In this document: positions 18,865-27,664 of the stretch, one piece after another
Layout of the letters: the number at the start of each line of letters is the position of its first letter
Position numbering within the stretch: the stretch's first letter is position 1
DNA from: Pseudoalteromonas sp. G4
GTDB taxonomy: Bacteria > Pseudomonadota > Gammaproteobacteria > Enterobacterales > Alteromonadaceae
Length of the DNA stretch: 63,616 nt
Reading direction: 5' to 3'
NCBI RefSeq assembly: GCF_028875915.1
Contig: NZ_JAPEHW010000015.1
Coordinates: 1 to 63,616, forward strand
Notes under the pieces: model-generated
Told to the model about the DNA's origin: nothing
Seen by the model: only the letters and a program-made list of their open reading frames with translations
Database searches by the model: none
Translations under genes and position numbers: made by a program

Positions 18865-21021
18865 ATGCTTCTGTCCAGTTTGAATTTGAAACCTAAATAT
18901 GACTCTGAAGTTGATGATATACTTCAGAGTTTTTATACACCAGCTCTAAAGGTGGCTGAAAACTATGATAGATCTGTCGGCTATTTTAGTTCTGAAGTAC
19001 TCGCTTCAGCAGCTGAAGGGCTAGAAGTATTTGTCGAAACTGGTGGAACTATAAGACTAGTTATTGGCGACCCACTGGATGATTCAGAGTATGAAGCTGT
19101 CATGAGAGGTTTGCAAAACCCTGTTGAGTCTCGAATAGCTAAATTAAGCGATATTTTATTTAATTCAAAGAACTACCACTTAGATCTGTTGACTTACTTA
19201 ATTGCTAAAGGACAATTGAAAATAAAATTTGCCTTTACTCACAAAGGGATGTTCCACAAGAAAATTGGAATATTTTATAAAGGCAGTGAAAAAATCGTAT
19301 TTAGTGGTTCTGCAAACGAAACTTTGGCTGGATTAACTAAATATAATTCTGAAGAGATATCAGTATATTTTAGTTGGCGGGATTCGTTTTGTGATTATGG
19401 TCAAGACGAGATAAATAAGTTTGAACTGCTTTGGCAAGACCAAAACCCGAGAACAAAAGTTATAGCATTGACTTCAGACTTTTATAAATCTATTCAGAAT
19501 GGCGCAGATTTATATGAGCTTAAAAAGCAATTTTTTCCACTAGATAGCAATCAAGTAGAAGAACGCCGTCCTTTTTTTTCTTATAGCTTTAAAAAGTCAA
19601 AAACAACAGTAAAAAAAGCATTAATTACTGAGCGGCTACCAGCTCTTCCTTTGATGCTGAAAGGAAGAGTTTTTGAATTGTTCGAGCATCAAAAGTTAGC
19701 CATTAAAAGCTGGAAAAATGCTGATTATAAAGGTTTATTCAAATTAGCCACAGGTGCAGGCAAAACAATTACCTCGATAACTTGCATAGTGGATCTTTAC
19801 AAAGAAAGAAGTAAAGCGAAGTTGAATACATTTGTAATTATCAGTGTTCCTTATATTGAACTTGCAAACCAATGGGTTGATGAGTTAACTCAGTTCAATA
19901 TATCTGCCATTAGATGTTATGAAAACTCTAAGAACTGGACAAATAGTCTTAAGAAAAAATTGTTATTATATCTCAATGGTAAAACAAATTTTGCTTGTTT
20001 AGTTGTGGTAAATAGAACACTAGTAACTGATACTTTTCAAGCTGAAATAGAAAAGTTACCAAATGATGAAATACTTTTCATTGGTGATGAATGTCATCAT
20101 TTAGGAAGTAATGGGCTATTTGATCATTTACCTAACAGTAAACATCGCATAGGCCTCTCAGCAACACCTTTCCGTTCGGATGAAGATGAAGTCGACACTT
20201 CACCGTTCACCAATACAAACAAAGAAAATTTAATTAATTATTTTCAAGGTATTGTTAGTGAATATTCGTTAAGTGACGCAATAAAAGACAATATTCTTTC
20301 TCCTTATTATTATGAAATTGTCGGCGTAGAGTTAGAAGAGGAAGAATATGAATTTTATGAAGAAATCACCCAAAAAATTAGCCGTTTAATAAATCAATCC
20401 AAAAATCAAAAACTATCACCTGAGAGTAAACTTGCATTAAGTAGCTTATGTGGTGAACGTTCTCGGCTGCTAGCTACATGTAATGGTAAATTACCCGCTC
20501 TTATAAACTATATAGAGCAAAATCCCACTATGGACCTAACACATTCATTGATTTATGTAGGTGAAGGAAAAGCACAGGGGCAAGAGCAGCCTTATATTGA
20601 AGATGTTACGAAGTCTTTATTCACCTCTGGTGTAAAAGTTGCCAAATTTACTTCTTATGAAACGGGTTCTGAAAGAAAGTCGATTATGGAGAATTTTAAA
20701 AACCAATTTATAGATGCATTAGTAGCAATGAAAGTTTTAGATGAAGGGATTGATGTACCAGTCTGTAAAACCGCCTTTATTCTTGCAAGTTCAAGAAACC
20801 CTCGACAATACGTGCAAAGAAGAGGGCGCGTTTTAAGAAAGTCGCATTCGAAAAATGAAGCTAAGATAATTGATTTTTTAGTACTTCCACCAAAGCGCGC
20901 AAAATCTTCTGCTGCAGAGAGCCTAAGAAAAGCAGAATTAGAACGTGTCACCGATTTTAAAATGACATCTATTAACCCATCAGATGTAGAAATAGCAATT
21001 AAAAAATTAGGATTATGTTGA
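18865..21021 (+). CDS. DEAD/DEAH helicase with N-terminal phospholipase-D-like nuclease domain
   Basis: A 718-residue superfamily 2 enzyme. The first 200 residues form a PLD-like domain with HKKIGIF (H131, K133) and FSGSANET (148-153). The helicase core follows: Walker A KLATGAGKTITS near residue 300, DECHH near 409, GLSATPFR, and motif VI QYVQRRGRVLR near the end. Proteins of this build occur as restriction components beside phosphorothioation genes and in other defence islands, where they load on DNA and cut or unwind it. Only one HKD motif is seen, so nuclease action would need a dimer. The stop overlaps the likely start of the next gene (TGATG). Confidence 0.82.
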   Translation: MLLSSLNLKPKYDSEVDDILQSFYTPALKVAENYDRSVGYFSSEVLASAAEGLEVFVETGGTIRLVIGDPLDDSEYEAVMRGLQNPVESRIAKLSDILFNSKNYHLDLLTYLIAKGQLKIKFAFTHKGMFHKKIGIFYKGSEKIVFSGSANETLAGLTKYNSEEISVYFSWRDSFCDYGQDEINKFELLWQDQNPRTKVIALTSDFYKSIQNGADLYELKKQFFPLDSNQVEERRPFFSYSFKKSKTTVKKALITERLPALPLMLKGRVFELFEHQKLAIKSWKNADYKGLFKLATGAGKTITSITCIVDLYKERSKAKLNTFVIISVPYIELANQWVDELTQFNISAIRCYENSKNWTNSLKKKLLLYLNGKTNFACLVVVNRTLVTDTFQAEIEKLPNDEILFIGDECHHLGSNGLFDHLPNSKHRIGLSATPFRSDEDEVDTSPFTNTNKENLINYFQGIVSEYSLSDAIKDNILSPYYYEIVGVELEEEEYEFYEEITQKISRLINQSKNQKLSPESKLALSSLCGERSRLLATCNGKLPALINYIEQNPTMDLTHSLIYVGEGKAQGQEQPYIEDVTKSLFTSGVKVAKFTSYETGSERKSIMENFKNQFIDALVAMKVLDEGIDVPVCKTAFILASSRNPRQYVQRRGRVLRKSHSKNEAKIIDFLVLPPKRAKSSAAESLRKAELERVTDFKMTSINPSDVEIAIKKLGLC

Positions 21022-21251
21022 TGGATATTCATGAACTAAAACAGCTATTAGCTCAAGCAAACCAAGACGCAGAAAATGCTTTTGAGGAGTATTCAAAAAA
21101 ATCATCAGCTCATAGAGCTGCATTAAAGATTATGAAGATTGAAAAAGAGCTACACTACGGCGATGTAACTCAGTCTCAGCATTTAAAAAAAATAAAAGAC
21201 ATAATTACTTTTCATGCGGAAGAAATAATAAATGAAAATAATAAAGCTTGA
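21021..21251 (+). CDS. Small coiled-coil-like protein between helicase and SMC-like ATPase
   Basis: A short protein of 76 residues if it starts at ATG 21021 (TGATG overlap with the helicase gene), or 78 if it starts at ATG 21015. It is charged, rich in Glu, Lys and Ala and predicted helical throughout (for example AENAFEEYSKKSSAHRAALK). I do not recognise a family. Its overlaps with both neighbours, 20 bases with the ATPase gene downstream, show that it belongs to the operon. It is probably a small structural or adaptor subunit of the same complex, by analogy with short linker proteins in other multi-gene defence operons. Confidence 0.6.
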   Translation: MDIHELKQLLAQANQDAENAFEEYSKKSSAHRAALKIMKIEKELHYGDVTQSQHLKKIKDIITFHAEEIINENNKA

Positions 21252-23292
21252 AATTAATAACTTTAGACAATTTTATGGCAAGCAGACAATTGAATTTGCA
21301 ACGGGCGATAAACATTCAGTCACATTAATTCATGGTGAGAACAATGGAGGGAAAACGGCTTTATTAAATGCTTTAAAGTGGTGCTTGTATGAAGAGACAA
21401 CAGAAAATCTACAAGACCAAAACTTTTTGATTAACAAACATGCTTTGGCAAAAAATGTAAATGCTTATAGTGTTAAAATCTTATTGTCACATGACAATAA
21501 GATTTTTGAAGTTCAGCGAAGGGGCACACATACTCCGAGAAAGAATCAATTAAAAGTTTTTGAGATTGGAGAAGATGGCTGTTACGCATCAAATGAAGAA
21601 AAGAACCCAAATACTTTTATCAATAGCATTTTACCCAAAGAGATGTCTGACTATTTCTTCTATCAAGGTGAAGGTACCGGCACACTTAGTAGTCAAAATG
21701 ATTTTAATCATATTAAAGAGGCAATTAGCAAAGTTTTAGGGTTAACTGTTGCAGAAAAAACTTTGATGCATCTCACCAAAATAAGAAATGACTACATTAA
21801 AGAACTTACGAGTTATGATACAACGAACGAATCTGAAAAGCAGTCAGCATTAAAAGAAAAGCTTCAAGCAAATCTTGAGCTTACGAAAAAAAACCTAAAG
21901 TTAAGAACAGAGGAGCAGGCAATAGCCGAATCTGAATATCAGTCTAGCGAAAGAGCGCTCGCTCGTTTTGATAAAAGCATTTTAGAAGAAAAAATACATA
22001 CAAGAAGCAAATTGAATTCAGCTTTAAAAGTTGCTGAACGTAGTTTGATTGAAAAGAAACAAGCGAAATTAAAAAATTTACCAATTTGGTTATCAGACAG
22101 CTTTTGTAGCAGGTTAGCTCAATTTGAACTGGATAAAATTAATATTGATGAGTTAAAGAATTCTCATAAGTACACAGTTGATAAAAGGTTAATCTCAGAA
22201 ATTCTCAAAAACCATGAATGTATTTGTGGTACTGCTGTTCCTGAGGAAAGTAATGCCTTTAAACTTATCTCAGATTTACAACAAGCTGCCGTAGATGTGA
22301 ATTTAAAGAGACGTTGGTCAGCTGTTACTTCACTCCACTCTAAGTTGGTTAAAGTATCGCCTCCTAGAGATATTATGCTTTCAGTATTAGATGAGATTGA
22401 AAAATATCAGGATGAGATTCACGGATTAAATAAAGATATCGAAGAGTTAACACACACAATTGTTGAATCAGATGTTGAAGATATAAAAAAGGTTGAAAAG
22501 CAAAGAGCTCAATCTAAGGCTAAAAATGAAGACTTATTAAGACAGGTTACAAATTTAGAGAGTGAAGTTAGAAGGCTCACAATTGATTTAAAAGTTACAG
22601 ATGAAAAACTTTTAAAGCTTGGATTGTCACAACCAAAGGCTAAACTTTATCAAGCTTTAATTACCTCAACTGAAAAAATCAGTGATTTATATAAGGAAGC
22701 AATAGAGTCAGCCTCTACCGGGGTTGATTTAAAAATTCTTGCAAAAATGAGAGAACTGTTTGAAAGAGTTGCATTTAATGGTTATTCAATTAAGAAAGAG
22801 CAAGGCAATAAAGAAAGTTATACTTGGGTCATTGTTGATAAAGATGGTAAAAAAGTAGCTGCTGGTAATGGCTATCAGGCCATGTTAGCTATTTCGTTCA
22901 TCATAGCACTAATACAATTTTCTAAAGACAGAGCAAATGCGAAACAACATTTGTTAACACCCGGTGCAATAGCCCCTTTTATCGCAGATTCCATTTTAGC
23001 GTTTATAGGACCTGATAATGGCAGAGAGCTAGTCAAGTACATTTCTGAGTCAGTTGAGCAATCAATTTTTATGTTCTCACAAGCTCAATGGACTGAGTCA
23101 CATACGGACAAAGGTTTCAGACACAAAATAGGTAAAGAGTACAACCTAGTACAACATACAATATTAACTGAAGATCAGTTTAAAGGTACATATCCTACTA
23201 AGTTATCAGTTTTAGGTAAGGAATATGATGTTGTTAAATTTGGTAGTGAATTCGATAAGGTAACAATCGAAGAGGTGGTGTTAAATGTATAA
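21232..23292 (+). CDS. SMC/Rad50-like ATPase, DndD-related
   Basis: A 686-residue AAA_23/SMC-type ATPase. The N-terminus MKIIKLEINNFRQF is typical of RecF/Rad50/DndD proteins, with Walker A GENNGGKT (35-42). Long coiled-coil stretches follow, with a CIC motif (C330, C332) at the hinge that resembles a Rad50 zinc hook. The C-terminal lobe has GNGYQAMLAISFIIAL (signature-like) and APFIADS near residue 580 (Walker B). The family links DNA binding to ATP-driven conformational change. Here it sits among restriction-like genes, not beside a dndC/dndE set, so it is more probably part of an effector than of the modification complex. It overlaps both neighbours (20 and 8 bases). Confidence 0.78.
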   Translation: MKIIKLEINNFRQFYGKQTIEFATGDKHSVTLIHGENNGGKTALLNALKWCLYEETTENLQDQNFLINKHALAKNVNAYSVKILLSHDNKIFEVQRRGTHTPRKNQLKVFEIGEDGCYASNEEKNPNTFINSILPKEMSDYFFYQGEGTGTLSSQNDFNHIKEAISKVLGLTVAEKTLMHLTKIRNDYIKELTSYDTTNESEKQSALKEKLQANLELTKKNLKLRTEEQAIAESEYQSSERALARFDKSILEEKIHTRSKLNSALKVAERSLIEKKQAKLKNLPIWLSDSFCSRLAQFELDKINIDELKNSHKYTVDKRLISEILKNHECICGTAVPEESNAFKLISDLQQAAVDVNLKRRWSAVTSLHSKLVKVSPPRDIMLSVLDEIEKYQDEIHGLNKDIEELTHTIVESDVEDIKKVEKQRAQSKAKNEDLLRQVTNLESEVRRLTIDLKVTDEKLLKLGLSQPKAKLYQALITSTEKISDLYKEAIESASTGVDLKILAKMRELFERVAFNGYSIKKEQGNKESYTWVIVDKDGKKVAAGNGYQAMLAISFIIALIQFSKDRANAKQHLLTPGAIAPFIADSILAFIGPDNGRELVKYISESVEQSIFMFSQAQWTESHTDKGFRHKIGKEYNLVQHTILTEDQFKGTYPTKLSVLGKEYDVVKFGSEFDKVTIEEVVLNV

Positions 23293-23737
23293 TGAAATAG
23301 ATTGGCAAAAGCTTAGGGTTCACCGAGAAAATAAGTTTGAACCACTAGTTAATAAGTTGTGCGCAAGTAAAGATGCACATAATCAAAAAGCAGTCTTCAA
23401 AACAGTAAAAGAGCTTATGGTTTTTGCTGCTTTAGTTGGGTTTCAATTAGACAAGTTTGAACCAATGAATTCTCGCTCTAATGCCGTTTCTATATCTATG
23501 GAAACATACGCGACAACAGACCACGACGCTTATATTTATCTTATTGCCTTAGCCAAAACACCTATGCTAGATATTATTAAAGACGAAAACTTAAAGGATG
23601 CAATAGGTATATTTGAGGGTTATTGTAATGGCGGCTTACATCATATAGATGATTGGTTGACAAAAAACATTGATGAAACGATTTATTCAGAGGTCTTGTT
23701 TCAAGAAACTCTTGAGTTTTTAGTTTCTGTCGCATAA
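23285..23737 (+). CDS. DNA phosphorothioation-associated protein 4-like
   Basis: A 150-residue soluble protein. The segment with NQKAVFKTVKELMVFAALVGF and the acidic, aromatic C-terminal half (IFEGYCNGGLHHIDDWL) resemble what I recall of the Dnd-associated protein 4 family, which is found beside phosphorothioation genes and has no known activity. The gene overlaps the SMC-like ATPase gene by 8 bases and is in the same operon. The family assignment is from memory of sequence style and context; a profile search is needed to settle it. Confidence 0.55.
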   Translation: MYNEIDWQKLRVHRENKFEPLVNKLCASKDAHNQKAVFKTVKELMVFAALVGFQLDKFEPMNSRSNAVSISMETYATTDHDAYIYLIALAKTPMLDIIKDENLKDAIGIFEGYCNGGLHHIDDWLTKNIDETIYSEVLFQETLEFLVSVA

Positions 23738-23753
23738 GAATTTTTATGCATTT

Positions 23754-24602
23754 ATGCTTATTCAAAGCAATAGGTATATAGGATTCTACAAGTTAATGAA
23801 ATACCCTTATAGCTCATACTCTTGGTTGTTAGAGTCACCAAATTTAGCAATTAAGACTGCAGACAAAACTTTTGTCAAAAGTTTAGAAACTGGTGTGCCG
23901 CTAGACATTGTTTATTTCTTTTATGACGATGACCTTGAACACGGTACTAAAAGTGAACAAATTGAATTTGTAGTTGATAACTGTGTTTTTGATATTCAGT
24001 TACAGCGTAAAAATGATGGTAGACATAAGATCGTATTTTCTAGAGCTCGAGGTTATTCAGCTTTTAAGGCTATATCTATAGGTGATGAAGTGTGGTTTGA
24101 AAGATGTATAGCTAATTCAAATAGGTTTTATGTTTATACAAGAAGTGAGCGATATGAAAATTCAATCTTACCGTTTGAAAATGTAAATGGAGTGACGGAA
24201 TATAAGGCATTTACAAATCAAAGGATTGGGCAGAGTTACTTTAGAAGTAACGTTTTAAATGTTAATAATGGAGAGTGCTTAGTTACAGGTGTTAAAGATA
24301 GTCGTTTATTGATTGCGAGCCATATTAAACCTTGGCGTTTATCAAACCACCGAGAAAAATACGATGGTCATAATGGTTTGTTGCTATCTCCGCATATTGA
24401 TAAATTGTTTGATATTGCACTGATTTCATTTAATAACAAGGGCCTAATGATGCATTCAAATAGTTTGGATGTTAATTTATTTGAACAGTGGCAGATTGAT
24501 TTAACTAGGCAGTATTGTTTCAGTGATAAACAGTTTGAATACCTGGAATACCATCAAAGTATGTTTTTAGACAGAGAAAAATCGGTAACCATTTATCGAT
24601 AA
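23754..24602 (+). CDS. HNH endonuclease, last gene of the effector operon
   Basis: A 282-residue protein with a C-terminal HNH domain: ASHIKPW (H190), DGHNGLLLSPHIDKLFD (N207, H214, D220). This is the HNH_2-like arrangement found in many modification-dependent and type II-like endonucleases. The first 150 residues have no motif I can name; VGDEVWF-like text (ISIGDEVWFERC, 108-118) recalls a small beta-rich DNA- or base-recognition domain, but this is a guess. The ATG at 23754 has a weak ribosome site; ATG 23796 (MKYPYSSYSW) is possible. Its 3' end overlaps the convergent methyltransferase-like gene by 36 bases. It is the only clearly intact nuclease in the operon besides the PLD domain. Confidence 0.78.
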   Translation: MLIQSNRYIGFYKLMKYPYSSYSWLLESPNLAIKTADKTFVKSLETGVPLDIVYFFYDDDLEHGTKSEQIEFVVDNCVFDIQLQRKNDGRHKIVFSRARGYSAFKAISIGDEVWFERCIANSNRFYVYTRSERYENSILPFENVNGVTEYKAFTNQRIGQSYFRSNVLNVNNGECLVTGVKDSRLLIASHIKPWRLSNHREKYDGHNGLLLSPHIDKLFDIALISFNNKGLMMHSNSLDVNLFEQWQIDLTRQYCFSDKQFEYLEYHQSMFLDREKSVTIYR

Positions 24603-26591
24603 CGCTTTCTGCTTAAGTAAATTTTCAATTTGATTTATATTTAGCTTTGTAACTTCAGTAAATTCAAACTCTTTCAAAAGGCGTTTATTAAACGCCTTTT
24701 GTTTTTTGTAATCGTCAAACGTTTCATCAATGTAATTAATTTTATCGAGTAGTAGAGGACGCTTTTCTTCTATTATGTAATCGAAAAAATCGACATCTTG
24801 TTCTGCCATTTTTATTTTTACGCGTTCTTTAAGTTGTGGCAGTGGGGTTGTGTCAAAACCTTCAAATCCGAGTAATGTTACTTTGCCAGAGTTAATGTGT
24901 ATTTTAATCAGTTGAATATCGTCAAGGTCACCAAACATTTGAAGAGCAGCGCCAATGTATACCCTAAGCACTAGTGGTAGTTGGGGAATAAAATCTTTAT
25001 GTAGTGTTAGGGCGTGAGGTAACCCATTTTCATAATCAAGTTTACTGGCAGGCAATGTTTTATTTGCGTCTAAGCAAAGTTGATTAATTAGCTCAACATT
25101 AGCAATTTCATATAATAGTTCGGTTGCTTGGTTTTGTACTATTTTGTAATTGTCAAAAAAAACTTTGATATCGCGTTTTAAATCTTCCGGCTGTTGTGTG
25201 TATGGTTTGCGTTTTTCAAATTGGGCGAGTGCAAAGTAAAGTAATATGTCTTCTTTTCGCATTTGCTCTGCAAGCGTTAACTCTTCTTTGTTATACCATT
25301 TTAATACAAGTTGCAGTGCCTTCTTATTTGAGCCGATTACTTCTTTTATTTTGTTTGATTGGTCAAATTCGTCATTTGCAGGGCACCTACCTAAACTTAA
25401 ACAAGTAATCCAAAAAGATTCAAAAAGTTTCTCATGCTGTGTAAATAGTATGCGTGCTTGGTTTTCATTTACAGGTTCAGGGGCGGTAAGGTGTTGCCAA
25501 TGATAAGCACGTTTATGCCTGTTTTGTAAAAACTGTTGTTCTAGTTGTTTTTCTTTGAATATAAAAAAGATACCGGGTGAAACCGCAATGGCTGTTTCAT
25601 CAAGTGTCATTTCAATGAAGGTTTTAAGTTCTGTTTGTGTATAGTATTTTTGAAATGTATTTCGGCTAGTAATAACGCCATCTTTATAGGGTTGAAATTG
25701 ACTTATCAGGCTTTCATTTCCAAGCATGGCTGAAACTACAAGTAACTTATCACTAAGTTCCCAAGCACCTAATATCGCTTCGATACGTTCATCCCTGTCC
25801 TCTATCACATTTATTACAAATCCAATGTTAACGATATCAGAGTTTACCTTATCAGCATCGGGTCGGTAGTTAGGATCCCATCCAAGTGCATCTATACCAT
25901 GTGCTTCTAATTCTCTTAAATCATCACCACGCCCACAGCCATAATCGAATATAGAGTAGTCTCCAGTTAGGTAGCCATTTTTAGCAAGGGCTTTCATAGG
26001 AGCTGAAAGTTCATAACGAACGATAGCAGTTAAATGCCTATCGATGGTTTGTTCATTTTCCAGTTCAGGCAGTGCAGATGTACGAAAAAGGCGCCCGTTT
26101 ACCAATTCATAGCCTTTTTTCGCTATGAGTCTTAACCATGAATTTTGAAAGCCGATCATCCGTGTATTTTCATATAAACCTGCTTGTTCGCCTTCTGCGG
26201 TGATATCACAAAATAACTGATAACTTGGGTGTTCTTCACCTATCATAGTTTCTTTACGGTGAAGTATCGGCGGGTTTTCAGAGCTGTCGTACTTTGTAAC
26301 TTTATGAGTGAGCTTTACAAGATCTACAGTCACACTTTGATGAAGGGCAGGGTAAGAGTCATTATAAAATTCAGGGTAATGTAAAAGCGATAAGCGGAAT
26401 TCAGATTTAAACAGCTTTACGAGATTCCATTTATCATCGGGAATCTTAAGTGCTTTTGCGACAATATCGACAAACTTTTTTAACTCTAATGGTGCATGAG
26501 AGAATGCGTCTTTATGGAAGTAAATGGCATCTGGTAATTTTTTGGCTACTTTTACTTTTTTGACTAGTTCTTTAAATTGTTCTGCATTCAT
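24567..26591 (-). CDS. DNA phosphorothioation-associated putative methyltransferase
   Basis: A 674-residue protein with an AdoMet-binding motif I, SIFDYGCGRGDDLREL (213-228), followed by GWDPNYRPDA. It matches the description of the large putative methyltransferase family reported next to phosphorothioation genes. No NPPY or PC motif of DNA base methylases is seen, so the target is unknown and may not be DNA. Last gene of a leftward three-gene operon, 2 bases after the PD-(D/E)XK-like gene, and convergent with an overlap into the HNH gene. It may modulate or protect against the effector operon, but that is inference from position only. Confidence 0.75.
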   Translation of the reverse strand: MNAEQFKELVKKVKVAKKLPDAIYFHKDAFSHAPLELKKFVDIVAKALKIPDDKWNLVKLFKSEFRLSLLHYPEFYNDSYPALHQSVTVDLVKLTHKVTKYDSSENPPILHRKETMIGEEHPSYQLFCDITAEGEQAGLYENTRMIGFQNSWLRLIAKKGYELVNGRLFRTSALPELENEQTIDRHLTAIVRYELSAPMKALAKNGYLTGDYSIFDYGCGRGDDLRELEAHGIDALGWDPNYRPDADKVNSDIVNIGFVINVIEDRDERIEAILGAWELSDKLLVVSAMLGNESLISQFQPYKDGVITSRNTFQKYYTQTELKTFIEMTLDETAIAVSPGIFFIFKEKQLEQQFLQNRHKRAYHWQHLTAPEPVNENQARILFTQHEKLFESFWITCLSLGRCPANDEFDQSNKIKEVIGSNKKALQLVLKWYNKEELTLAEQMRKEDILLYFALAQFEKRKPYTQQPEDLKRDIKVFFDNYKIVQNQATELLYEIANVELINQLCLDANKTLPASKLDYENGLPHALTLHKDFIPQLPLVLRVYIGAALQMFGDLDDIQLIKIHINSGKVTLLGFEGFDTTPLPQLKERVKIKMAEQDVDFFDYIIEEKRPLLLDKINYIDETFDDYKKQKAFNKRLLKEFEFTEVTKLNINQIENLLKQKALSINGYRFFSV

Positions 26592-26593
26592 AG

Positions 26594-27430
26594 TTAGTAA
26601 TTTGATAAGTGGAGCGCATGGACTTTCGAAGGATTAAGCTGTTCTAAACAATAAAGCTCATCGTCTCTGTTTACAATAGCAGGGCATTCAGCAATGTAAA
26701 AATCAATTCCATTCTCTTTTTTAACGCTACGCAGATACACAGGTACTATTGGCATACTAGGTGGTAATTTTTGCAGTACACTTAATGCGGGGTATAACAG
26801 TTTGTGTTTTGCAAGTGTATCTAGTTTGTCACCATGTTTTGCTTCAACAACAAATAAATGTTCTTTACCGTTTCTTTTCGCTACAAATATTGCATCAATT
26901 TCAACTTGTCCATCTATGTGTTCTAACACAGTTTCATTATGAAGTAATGGTTTAAATTTAAAGGTAAAAATGCTTTGACCAGTTGCAGGGACAATAATAT
27001 TTTGGTCTTTTTCAAAGTTTAAAGCTTCAGCCAATAAGCCTGATGCAAGCGCTAAATTTACCACAGATGTTTCTGTTACTTTTGGGAGTAATTGAAAGGC
27101 AAATAAACTTCTTATTGAAACATTAGGTAAATATAGTTCAGGCGTTAAAGAAGAAAAAAGTGCATTATCATCGAAAAAAAACTGCTTTACATTGTTTGTT
27201 TTAATAAGTGAAAAGCGTGTTTGTTTGCAACCTTTGCGAGAGCCCAGCCTCAAGGCCATAGTATTCGATGCTTTTAACTCTTTTGGTAGTTTAGAATAAG
27301 AATCAATTGATATGCTTGGTGCTGTCTGTGCTTTGCTTCCTACTGACGCCGCATAGTTTTGAAAACTTATGGGTAGTGATATTTCTGTATTTTCCGATTC
27401 CATTTGAGCAAGTAGCTTACTAAATACCAT
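26594..27430 (-). CDS. PD-(D/E)XK nuclease-like protein of unknown family
   Basis: A 278-residue protein I cannot assign to a named family. The C-terminal half carries a pattern of a PD-(D/E)XK nuclease core: EID (D179) on one strand, then VVEAKHG (E196, K198) 17 residues later, and a helix KHKLLYPALSVL after it. The N-terminal half has no motif that I recognise. It lies 1 base after a tiny helix-turn-helix gene and 2 bases before the methyltransferase-like gene, so the three are one transcript. A nuclease paired with a methyltransferase would resemble a restriction-modification pair. A catalytically silent member of the fold is also possible. Confidence 0.6.
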   Translation of the reverse strand: MVFSKLLAQMESENTEISLPISFQNYAASVGSKAQTAPSISIDSYSKLPKELKASNTMALRLGSRKGCKQTRFSLIKTNNVKQFFFDDNALFSSLTPELYLPNVSIRSLFAFQLLPKVTETSVVNLALASGLLAEALNFEKDQNIIVPATGQSIFTFKFKPLLHNETVLEHIDGQVEIDAIFVAKRNGKEHLFVVEAKHGDKLDTLAKHKLLYPALSVLQKLPPSMPIVPVYLRSVKKENGIDFYIAECPAIVNRDDELYCLEQLNPSKVHALHLSNY

Positions 27431-27431
27431 A

Positions 27432-27602
27432 CTAATCTTCCTTGCTAGTTATGTTTTCAAAGTAATAAAAGTAGGCTCGACCTCGCTTTTCAAACTTTAG
27501 TTCACCACGTTCACGCCTATGCATGAGTTTGCAATCACTTATCTTTAGAAGCTTTTTAGTTTCTTTACTGGTTAGCCATTGGCCTTGTTGTTTGCTATCC
27601 AT
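27432..27602 (-). CDS. Tiny helix-turn-helix (excisionase/MerR-like) protein
   Basis: A 56-residue ORF on the minus strand from ATG at 27602 to TAG at 27432. The protein reads WLTSKETKKLLKIS then MHRRERGELKFEKRG and ends in FYYFENITSKED. This matches the short HTH_17/excisionase-like pattern (a Glu-rich helix, a turn, then a basic recognition helix and RGELKFEKRGR wing). It starts the leftward operon: only one base separates its stop from the PD-(D/E)XK-like gene. It could be an autoregulator of the cassette or a DNA-targeting subunit. No integrase is nearby, so a true excisionase role is unlikely. Confidence 0.65.
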   Translation of the reverse strand: MDSKQQGQWLTSKETKKLLKISDCKLMHRRERGELKFEKRGRAYFYYFENITSKED

Positions 27603-27664
27603 AAACCATTTACAGTTTTATAAGTTAATCAAAAGAATAAGGAAGTTTAAGAACTATAACAAGT

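Noticed and set aside
23285..23737. DndE-like subunit
   Set aside because: DndE is shorter and basic; this protein is 150 residues and acidic in its C-terminal half, closer to the Dnd-associated-4 type.
9900..27602. Prophage or integrative element
   Set aside because: No phage structural gene, integrase, transposase or attachment-site repeat is seen; the small HTH protein alone is not enough.
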